Shown here in pieces: positions 17,937 through 25,757 of a stretch of 64,000 nucleotides of DNA (its first letter is position 1; every line of letters starts with the position of its first letter). The notes beneath the pieces were generated by a model. That model was not told the origin of the DNA and did no database searches. It saw only the letters and a list, made by a program, of their open reading frames with translations. Source of the DNA: Saussurea involucrata. Its lineage: Eukaryota; Streptophyta; Magnoliopsida; Asterales; Asteraceae. The position numbers and the translations under genes were made by a program. The stretch is from positions 251,460,422 to 251,524,421 of the forward strand of contig CM066321.1 of NCBI GenBank assembly GCA_033807775.1, written 5' to 3'.

Positions 17937-20900
17937 TTATCTTATTTTAGGTACCCATATCTGCATGGGTCCTTTCTTGTTAGTATGGATCAGTTTATTA
18001 ATGACATTTGATGCCCCCTGAATTTTGCCTTTAAAAGTTAAACGATTGAGTAAATTTGGTTTGTTAACTTCAATTTTTGGAATCCATTTCCAATCCATAT
18101 TTACTTCAACTGTTTTCTTTTCTTTCATCTTTTTATTCTGTTTGTTTGATCTGAAACCAAACATTTTGGCAAATTTGTTTGCTGAGGATTTTAAAGAGAA
18201 GGAAGAAGTTTTAGACTTCTTATTCGTTGGAGCATTTCTGTTTAGCTTGAAATAGTTATCCCAACAGTGAGCACAATGAATTCTTCTTTTAGCTTGTGAC
18301 AATAATTTGAAATCTGAAATTGCGGAATTATTATTGCCACAAACATTGCAAACATTACAAGAATGTATACAATTTTTATTCAAAGAACTACATTTCTCAG
18401 AGTCGGTGCTTCTATTCTTGCTATTCAGAACTTGTTCCTTCAAATCCACATACTTTTCTTCATCCATTTCTGAGAAAGAAGAAGAAACATTGTCAGAACC
18501 TTTAGAGGTAGAAGGATCACTTGAAAACAAATTAGATTTATTTTCGGATGATTTTTCTTTCTCTTTTCCTTTTGAAACTGGATCACTTGAAAACAAATTA
18601 GATTTATTTTCAGATGATTTTTGTTTCTCTTTTCCTTTTGAAGCTGGTTCTGTTTTTAAATCAGATACCTTTGATGAAAACTTTTTATGGTAGACTTCAC
18701 AAAACTTTAATTCTATTTCAAATTCAGTTCTTTCTTTCTTCTGCTTTTCTTTTTCTAGAAATAGAACTTTTTCAAAATCTGAAATTTGTTTCGAAAGTTC
18801 TACACATCTTAATTCAAGATTTTTCTTTTCTTTAAAAAATTTGAGCTTTTCAAAAGGATCAAACATACTTGAAGATTTATTTTGATCTTTGGATTCAGCT
18901 TGTTTTGAACATTTTTCACAACTTTTTGAGGCCTTAGAGTTTGATATTTCATCTAATTTGGATTCTAGTCTTTGAATCTCACTCTTAAGATCAAGATTGA
19001 TCCTTTTTGTATGATCAAATTCTAGTCCAATATTATCACGATCATCCTCTAATTTTTTAAAATCTAATTGCCATTTGGAAATTTGATTTTCTAAATCAAC
19101 AATTTTAAGTAAAGCTGAGTCCAAATTTGGAAATTCAGAAGAAGTTTCTGGAACAAACTCCCTTTTGTCAGAATCTGATGTATTATTTGACTCCATTTCA
19201 ACGTTAGATTTAGTTTTAACAGATATAGGTTCATTGATTTTGTCAACAATTGTTTTAGCCATAGATTCATCGGAAAACAATGAACTAAATCCAGTTGGTT
19301 CAAACATTTTGGTTTTGTAACTGGAGTTTAATTCATCATATTTAAAATTTGTTATATTGTATCTAGGCTTTTCTTTTGAACCTTTGTCTGTTTTAGCTTC
19401 ATCTTTCTTTGAAATTGGAGTTGAAGAATTTGAAGCATTATCTTTGATAGGAGTTTCTGATTTAGGAGATGTTTCTGATACAATAACTTGTTGCAAAATT
19501 CCATTACTTGCCTTTGCTTTTTCTTGTGTCTTTGGAGGTGTTTTTGTTATTATGACTTGTTGCAACACTTCATTATTTGATTTAACAGATACAGGTGAAT
19601 TAACAGGTGTTTCTGTTATAATGACTTGTTGCAACTTTACATTTGCTGGTTTAACAAAAACTTTTGCAATTGGAGGAATCTCCTTTATCAGAGTTTGCTT
19701 CAAAACTTCCTTTTTCTCATGAGGTTTTATTGTTTTGAAACTCTTGTCATCAGATAATCCTAGACCCATTTTTGGATTATAAAATCGTTTATCTTTTGGG
19801 TTGCTAGTCAACAAATTCAGCGTTTGCTCAGATTGGCCTCTTTTGTAATTTAAATCTTCAAGCTGCTTAATCTTTTCAATTGCTTCTTTTCTTTCATCAG
19901 AAAGAACCTTGATTTTGAACTGAAAATCTATGTTTTCATCATTTAAATCAGTTATTTTCTTTTTTAACTCAGAAATTTCAGATTCAAGTATTTTAACATT
20001 TGATCTAATAATTTCTTTCTCCTTTTCTCTATCTTCAGCTAAACACTTATAAAGAAGTGCTTCATCATGATATTTCAGCTTTGAGCTTTTCTCATCTTCA
20101 TATTGCTTTTGCACTTTTTCAATTTTCTTTTGTGCCTTTTTAAATTTCTCGTTAAGCTCAAATATCACAGCTTGCATTTCTTCATATTTGTCATTTTCAG
20201 TTTCAGATTTATTTTCAGAATTATCAGAATAAAGAGAAGTGTTATCATAAAGAGAAGGATATAGAGATTGTACCTCAGATTCCAGATCTTCCTCATCAAG
20301 TTTAGCCATTAAACTGTGCTTCACTTGAGTGAAGTGAGCTTCTTCATCATCTGAAGAATCCATCAGCCATATTTCTTCTTCAGCATTTACTGGCTTTCCG
20401 GTTTCTTTGGCTTTTGCGAGATGTGCTTTACGCTGATAGTATTCAGAATCCTTAACTTTCTTCAACTGACAATCTCTGGCAAAATGACCCGGCTTACCGC
20501 AGTTATAGCAGTTTCGGTCATCCATATCCTTCTTTTCTTCCCTCTCCTTTTTCTCAACTTTCTCCTCTTTTTCTTCTTCCTTTTGATCCTTGTTCTCATA
20601 CCTTTTCTCAAACCTTTTGTATCTGTTCACTTTGTTGTAATCAGGTTTGCTTTTTGAATGAAACTTCTTCTTTCCATATCTGTTTTGAAATCTTGTAGTT
20701 AACAAGGCTAATTTTTCAGCTATCTCACTCATTTCATCTCCAGAACTGCTGCTTTCATCATCATCATCAGAACTTATCTTCTTTTTGCTTAACCCAGAGA
20801 TCAAAGCCTTTGTTTTCATCGCTCCACTTTTCTTGTGTTCACTTAGAAGGGCTAAAGATTCTTCAACCTTTTTCTCCTTTTCTTTGACCATTTTTACCTT

Positions 20901-21569
20901 TTCTTCATGTTGACCCAGAATGCTGAAAATATCGGTCAACTTTTCATCATCCATATCCCTTGACATTTGAAGCTGAATAGAGTATGAATCCCATTCCGGC
21001 AGTAAATTCTTGACAAACTTGTAATTAATCTCTGATTCAGACTTGTCAACTCCATTCCTTCTTAAATCATTCAGAATGATGTTGTAACGATCATAAGTAT
21101 CTTTCAACGATTCTCCATCTCTAGCTTTAAACCCTTCATACGCATTGATGCTCTGATTCTTTTTTGTCTTCATTGATTTTGATGAACCTTCAAACTGCCT
21201 TTCTAGCTCATCCCAAATATCCTTTGCTGAATTTCGGCTGTCTACGCGATTATAGATATTGTTTGGAATGGCCATAGTCAAGTATGTCAATGCTTGCTCA
21301 TCAATTTCAACTCTAGCTTTATCAGCATCACTGTAATATTTGTATTCCTTTTCTATTCTTCTTGGAAGAATCTCTTGACTTGTTTCTGTTGCAGCAATGC
21401 CACCAACCTCTATGTAGGCTTTGTAAGGATCGTTCTGAATGGACAGCATAAGATCTCTGTTCTGATGATTCAGAAATTGAATCATTCTCCTTTTCCATTG
21501 AGAATATTCTTCAGCTATCAATACCGGAGGCTTATTCTTAGAACCCATGCTCAGCATATCTCTCGACAT
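17937..21569 (-). CDS. gag: Gag of C, 1210 aa, zinc knuckle plus long coiled coil
   Basis: The capsid-type N-half (W-K-R-R-M at the start, Y-D-R-Y-N-I-I-L-N-D-L-R) is followed by the zinc knuckle CYNCGKPGHFARDC at residue 354 (20469-20510). It is followed by about 700 residues rich in K/E/S with heptad-like coiled coils. That region contains a triplicated L-Q-Q-V-I-I-T-type motif (about 19480-19650), a duplicated K-S-S-E-N-K-S-N-L-F segment (about 18510-18610), and a Cys-rich cluster (C-N-V-C-N-V-C-G then H-C-A-H-C, about 18250-18360) that may be a second zinc site. It ends G-P-M-Q-I-W-V-P-K, a tag shared by all families here. The length is far above the usual 300-500 aa of copia Gag, as known for Sireviruses. 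Confidence 0.93.
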   Translation of the reverse strand: MSRDMLSMGSKNKPPVLIAEEYSQWKRRMIQFLNHQNRDLMLSIQNDPYKAYIEVGGIAATETSQEILPRRIEKEYKYYSDADKARVEIDEQALTYLTMAIPNNIYNRVDSRNSAKDIWDELERQFEGSSKSMKTKKNQSINAYEGFKARDGESLKDTYDRYNIILNDLRRNGVDKSESEINYKFVKNLLPEWDSYSIQLQMSRDMDDEKLTDIFSILGQHEEKVKMVKEKEKKVEESLALLSEHKKSGAMKTKALISGLSKKKISSDDDDESSSSGDEMSEIAEKLALLTTRFQNRYGKKKFHSKSKPDYNKVNRYKRFEKRYENKDQKEEEKEEKVEKKEREEKKDMDDRNCYNCGKPGHFARDCQLKKVKDSEYYQRKAHLAKAKETGKPVNAEEEIWLMDSSDDEEAHFTQVKHSLMAKLDEEDLESEVQSLYPSLYDNTSLYSDNSENKSETENDKYEEMQAVIFELNEKFKKAQKKIEKVQKQYEDEKSSKLKYHDEALLYKCLAEDREKEKEIIRSNVKILESEISELKKKITDLNDENIDFQFKIKVLSDERKEAIEKIKQLEDLNYKRGQSEQTLNLLTSNPKDKRFYNPKMGLGLSDDKSFKTIKPHEKKEVLKQTLIKEIPPIAKVFVKPANVKLQQVIITETPVNSPVSVKSNNEVLQQVIITKTPPKTQEKAKASNGILQQVIVSETSPKSETPIKDNASNSSTPISKKDEAKTDKGSKEKPRYNITNFKYDELNSSYKTKMFEPTGFSSLFSDESMAKTIVDKINEPISVKTKSNVEMESNNTSDSDKREFVPETSSEFPNLDSALLKIVDLENQISKWQLDFKKLEDDRDNIGLEFDHTKRINLDLKSEIQRLESKLDEISNSKASKSCEKCSKQAESKDQNKSSSMFDPFEKLKFFKEKKNLELRCVELSKQISDFEKVLFLEKEKQKKERTEFEIELKFCEVYHKKFSSKVSDLKTEPASKGKEKQKSSENKSNLFSSDPVSKGKEKEKSSENKSNLFSSDPSTSKGSDNVSSSFSEMDEEKYVDLKEQVLNSKNRSTDSEKCSSLNKNCIHSCNVCNVCGNNNSAISDFKLLSQAKRRIHCAHCWDNYFKLNRNAPTNKKSKTSSFSLKSSANKFAKMFGFRSNKQNKKMKEKKTVEVNMDWKWIPKIEVNKPNLLNRLTFKGKIQGASNVINKLIHTNKKGPMQIWVPKIR

Positions 21570-22490
21570 CTTCTGATAATTGGCTAGATAAACGATCGTT
21601 CAGAAGATAAAGCAGTTAGTGTAAGAAAAATTACACTTATGAGAATTTAATCAACATTCCTAAGAATTCGGATGCTCAATTCGAATGCTCAATTCGGATG
21701 CTCAATTCGGATGATCAATTCGGATGATCAATTCGGATGCTCAATTCGGATGCTCAATTCGGATACTCAATTCGGATAATCAATTCGGACTTGATAGATT
21801 TCGAAATCCTCCAATTCGAACTTAACAGCGTTCAAATTCACTCAATTCGGATGTACTAAGGTTCGAATACACTCAATTCGGATTATGTTGAGTGCGAATT
21901 CACGCAATTCGAATGTAACTGGATTCGAATTCACTCAATTCGAATTTACTTAGGTTCGAATTCACTCAATTCGAATGTAATAGGGTTCGAATTCTCTATG
22001 AATGTTCCGAATTCTCTTTGAATGATCCGAATTCACCAAGAAGAATCCGAATTCTGCACTTCGAACTTCAAAATCACTTAATCTGCCATAACTTCTTCAA
22101 TTCTTGATCAATTGTGATGAATCTTATATCAAATTGTTCGTAATTGAAATCTGCACACTTTTCCTGTTGATCACAATTCACAATTCGATCAATTTAATCG
22201 AATTAAGATCCAAACAGTGAACTTGAAGTTTTTGAAAAAATATTCAAGAATCGATCAGATCTGTCAATTCTGTGCAGATTTTGATGTTTATGCAAGAATT
22301 AAATGTGTTCAGAATCCAAATCCGAGTTGAACGATGCAAAGAAATGATTCAAAAACTCAAAATCTAGAAAATCTTCATGTCTGAATGTTAAGACTTCAGA
22401 TGAACAGTAAACTTCTCTTGGTCCGAATTCTTGATGAACAGTGTAAAAATTCTTCAATTTGCTCTTTAATCTGCTTGAATCTTCTGTTTG
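21570..22490 (-). other. Leader of C between primer site and gag
   Basis: This is a 0.9-kb untranslated leader with no supported ORF. Positions 21665-21800 hold about ten 13-bp units of the CTCAATTCGGATG type, and 21800-22040 hold longer units of ATTCGAAT plus spacer. The same TTCGAA/ATTCGGAT core dominates the spacer arrays at 11-12.5 kb, so the motif flanks both ends of the gag-pol block. Confidence 0.8.
21665..22040. repeat. 13-bp and longer ATTCGGAT/ATTCGAAT repeats in C leader
   Basis: A tandem CTCAATTCGGATG array is followed by about six TTCGAA-type units, including CACTCAATTCGAATGTAA. The units are more degenerate than in the post-pol arrays. Confidence 0.85.
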
Positions 22491-22501
22491 CTATGATACC
22501 A
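22491..22501 (-). other. Primer binding site of C
   Basis: The minus strand reads TGGTATCATAG two bases after the LTR. It has one mismatch to the initiator-Met site TGGTATCAGAG seen in A and B. Confidence 0.85.
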
Positions 22502-22503
22502 AT

Positions 22504-22738
22504 TGATAAATCCCAAATCTAGCACAAAGTAATGAACAAGTGTAGAGAGAATCTAGAGAGCAATCTTGTCATCCATATATTGAGTTCAAAGTGTAAAATG
22601 ACAAAATGCTTCAAGTTATTTTACAAAATAACAAAGGAACTCCTTTATATAGTAGGACATGACAAGCCCATGCCTCTACTAAGGAGAAACAGTACAAGAT
22701 ATTAATACTGTCTTGATAGCTACAAAAATGCCCTAACA
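22504..22738 (-). repeat. 5' LTR of C (235 bp)
   Basis: It is near identical to 6467-6701, with a TATA-like box TATATAAA on the minus strand (22644-22651). The following GAAAG (22739-22743) is the right TSD copy. Confidence 0.95.
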
Positions 22739-23695
22739 GAAAGTTAATAAAATTTGAGGTCCGTACTCGAGTTTATTAGGCGTGGTGCAAGTTTCCAGGA
22801 CGACGTGATATGTACGTCAATGAAAACTTGACACATCATCAGTCTTAGTGACGACGAGACGTCGTAGGCGGCCACATTAAATGAAAAGCGCGTGGGTTTA
22901 AATTTTCACCACAGAAAAGTTACCGTTATAGATACAGAAATTCCAAGTGGAAATCTTTACAGAGGCTCTGTGGGTACAGAAGCTCTGTGATTTTGGAAAA
23001 CTTTTATCTCTGTGATTTTGGAAAACAAGGAGAGGATCAATAAATCTTTAGTAGAGAGAAATTATCCTACAGAGGTTTTTGGACCTCTGCCAGAGCCAGC
23101 AGAGGCTCTGTGACAGGAAATTTCTAATAACTAATAATTTATAAACATTTTTAATCATCCAAGTTTTTGATCAGATTTAACAATGTATTTAGGACCTATT
23201 TAAAAGTTGGTGTCCTAGAAAATTCTGAATCTCAACGATTTTGTGCAGCAGAAGTCATTTGAATGATTTGAGTGATCTACAGAGGTTCTTTGGTTGAAAG
23301 AACTCTGCGGCTTATGACTTCTGTAGCATTGTGTGAGTACGAGATACCAACCTATTTTTCTTCTTGATTGGCGAATGTGATCTTTTCTGTCGCATTCTTA
23401 GCTCCCCATTGACTTATGAATCTCTGTAGATTTAGCAAGGTCTCCTTTTTCGCTCCCCCTTGATCTAACAACCTCTGTAGATCAAGTATCTTTTTCTGCT
23501 CCCTCTTGAACTATGCTTGGATCAGAATAAGATAAGTTGAGCATAAACCATAGGTCAAGTCCATCAGAGGTTCTGTGAAGGTCGTCAGAGGTTCTGAGCA
23601 GACTTTACAGAAGCTCTGTGATTTCAAGAACTATTGAAGATTTAAGAATTTACAAACAAAAAATAATAAAAATATTTACAAAGTTAACAGAATAT
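22739..23695 (-). other. Post-pol spacer of B1
   Basis: There is no ORF of note. The region aligns with the B2 spacer after pol (46761 onward): both have the CAGAGCTTCTG and CTCTGACGACC stretch and the GATCCAAGCATAG segment followed by polypurine tracts (AAGGGGGAGC near 23452-23461). It is dense in CAGAGG/CCTCTG motifs. The match shows that B1 passes directly from the Gag end to the post-pol spacer, with pol missing. Confidence 0.8.
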
Positions 23696-24646
23696 CTAGG
23701 TTATACTTACAGAGGTTTTGGGTACCCATATTCGTATGGGTCCTATTGTATGAAACGCCTTTATGCACTTGTCATACATACCAAAAATGAAAGGCTTTTT
23801 GTCACTTTGAACATTTTGAACAGGTATAGAGCCTTTCACTATCCAAACCTTTTTCATCTTTTTAAAAGCTTGATTAACTAATTTGTCCAACCTATGATCA
23901 TGAAATTTTTTTGATGTTGAGGTCTGAATTTTTGAAAACATATTTGGCTTAAAGGATCCTTTTAACAAATTAGTCCTTGAATTTGAAGTTGTTTTAGGTG
24001 ATTGATTTGAGTTTGCAAAATCAACTTCCTTGATCCTTTTAGCAAAAATATTCTTTTTCCTTAAATTTACATCAAGCATCTTTTGGAGATTAAATTTGCA
24101 TCTCTTCTCCAACATGATCTCAGTTGATAAATTAGGGAGTCTTTTTGTTAGTCTGGATATTTCTGTTTTAAAAATCCTTCTCTCTCTTTCAAAGTCATCT
24201 TTTTGACTTAAATCTTGAAATCTTTGAACCTTCAACTGTTCAGATTCTTTTCTTTCTTTTTCAAGGATTTTCTGTAATTCTGAGATTTTACAAGTAAGCT
24301 CCATAGACTTTGTTTCAAGAACAGTTTTCTTCTCTTCATAATTTCCCTTTTCATTGACTACAATCTTTTCAAGACTGGAAATTAGTTTAGAGAATTTTAA
24401 ACATTTTAGTTCAAGTCTTTTCTTTTCTTCATCTGACATAGATAAGTTCTTTTTTAGTTCAAGATTTTCACAGTTTAAGATTTTAACAGATTCTTCAAGT
24501 TTAGCAATTTTATCAGAAATAATAAAAATGCTTTTGTTCTTTTCATCTAGTTCTTTTTCAAGAGAAGGAATTATTTTGCGAAAATTTGTGCCGAGTTTTG
24601 AATAAAAAATTGAATCAACATCACCACAAAATTTTATTCTAGACAT
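23696..24646 (-). CDS. Coiled-coil Gag remnant of B1, 316 aa
   Basis: An open frame from ATG 24646 (MSRIKFCGDVDSIF...) to the Gag end tag G-P-I-R-I-W-V-P-K. Most of it is charged heptad-like sequence (for example residues 20-190), followed by a basic region with K-F-H-D-H-R-L-D-K-L-V-N. It corresponds to the C-terminal half of Gag; the capsid half and zinc knuckle are absent. The leader upstream (24647-24824) still aligns with the B2 leader, so the missing part was removed cleanly and a new start took over. An intact frame of this length in a pol-less element suggests it was kept in use, perhaps to co-assemble with a full Gag, but that is inference. Confidence 0.75.
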   Translation of the reverse strand: MSRIKFCGDVDSIFYSKLGTNFRKIIPSLEKELDEKNKSIFIISDKIAKLEESVKILNCENLELKKNLSMSDEEKKRLELKCLKFSKLISSLEKIVVNEKGNYEEKKTVLETKSMELTCKISELQKILEKERKESEQLKVQRFQDLSQKDDFERERRIFKTEISRLTKRLPNLSTEIMLEKRCKFNLQKMLDVNLRKKNIFAKRIKEVDFANSNQSPKTTSNSRTNLLKGSFKPNMFSKIQTSTSKKFHDHRLDKLVNQAFKKMKKVWIVKGSIPVQNVQSDKKPFIFGMYDKCIKAFHTIGPIRIWVPKTSVSIT

Positions 24647-24824
24647 TTTAAATGAGGTTTTTAACGAAAGAAACAGTTTCTATGATGTTACCAGATCAAA
24701 TAAATCGAAAATGGCAATAAAACAGAATCTGTTTGAAGGAATGAAGAACAGGTTAAAAACAGACAGTTTCTATCACAAATCTTGTAAAAACGAGGATCGC
24801 TTGATATTGAAAAACCAAGCTTTT

Positions 24825-24835
24825 CTCTGATACCA
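24825..24835 (-). other. Primer binding site of B1
   Basis: TGGTATCAGAG on the minus strand, two bases downstream of the LTR end (ACCAACA-AT-TGG). Confidence 0.9.
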
Positions 24836-24837
24836 AT

Positions 24838-25757
24838 TGTTGGTTCCCGTATTTGATTTACAAAGATTAGCTTATCTATTAGTTCAAATAAGATGTGTTG
24901 CGGAAGCGTATTTGAAGAACTAACAGATATGCTTGATAGATTTGAACACACAATATAAAGAAACAGTGATCAGAATATGATATCTCAAAGTTTACTGAGT
25001 TTCAATATATATAGCAAGAACAGATTTAAGAATAGTGAGCATGCAAAGCTTTAAACAGATATGACTCTAAATGTGCATAAGCTATGTGTTTCTGTGTGTT
25101 GATTTTTCTGTTAACTGTTGTGTTAGGAAGAACTAAATATTAGTCTTCCTTTTATACTACTCTAAGGGGACCATAAAGTATAAGCTACTGTTGATCGGAC
25201 GACATGAATAGTTGTACGTATTGTATTGCATTAAATGCCGCAGACGTCTATGTTGTACTAAGCCCTATTGAGTCCACTCAGAGTTTGACACGTGTTGAAG
25301 TTGGACCATGCCTTGTACAAGTTGATGAACGGACCTTGGAACAATAGTAAGATATTTCTTCAACAGTGGCAAGATATTATAAATATCTTCCAAGTCTTCA
25401 GTCTGAACCGCAGAGCCTCTGTCAAGGGTGACAGAGGTTCTGCGTCTCGGTTCTTGGTGAGCATTCTTATGTAGATCCTTCTTTGGTCCTTTGTGAGTAG
25501 TCTTCACTGGGTTCCTTGTCTTCTGATGTTGTTCGCAGAGGCTCTGTTATCGGTAACAGAGGTTCTGTGGTCTTGGTCTTCTGAAATCGTCCTTCTGTAG
25601 TTTCTTCGGTCTTTGATCTCTCTCGATCAAACTTCCTTTGATTCTTCTGAGATGCCCGACAGAGCTTCTGTTGCACTTCAGCAGAGCTTTTGTGGAAGTT
25701 CTTCTGTACTTAGCCATTTTTCAATAATTTTAATATTTCAGAATATTGGAGCTAACA
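24838..25757 (-). repeat. 5' LTR of B1 (920 bp)
   Basis: In sense it begins TGTTAGCTCCAATATTC and ends CGGGAACCAACA. It contains a CACGTG box (25289-25294) and several CAGAGGTTCTG-type motifs (25400-25570). It is about 100 bp longer than the B2 LTRs, so B1 and B2 are different subfamilies. Confidence 0.92.

Larger units (their letters stand above)
6467..22738 (-). mobile_element. C: intact 16.3-kb Sirevirus-type element with 235-bp LTRs
   Basis: A complete minus-strand element: 5' LTR 22504-22738, primer site 22491-22501, repeat-rich leader, gag 21569-17937, pol 17913-14506, a 3.6-kb repeat-rich spacer, a 1395-aa tail ORF 10905-6718, polypurine tract 6702-6715 and 3' LTR 6467-6701. The TSD is perfect and the LTRs differ at one base (near 6631 against 22668), so the insertion is recent. 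All three ORFs are open. The element lies in the B1 region between pol and tail ORF, about 145 bp upstream of the B1 tail start. The LTRs are very short for an element this large. Confidence 0.95.
1767..25757 (-). mobile_element. B1: family B element lacking gag N-half and pol, split by C
   Basis: A minus-strand element with 5' LTR 24838-25757, primer site 24825-24835, a Gag-derived coiled-coil ORF (24646-23696), a post-pol spacer (23695-22739 continuing at 6461), the tail ORF region (6317-2094), a polypurine tract (1909-1920) and the end of the 3' LTR (1767-1908). Element C (6467-22738) sits between the pol deletion and the tail ORF, and A1 cuts the 3' LTR. Without C, the internal region is only about 6.6 kb. 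There is no protease, integrase or RT, so it would have depended on an autonomous partner such as the B2 type. Confidence 0.85.
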
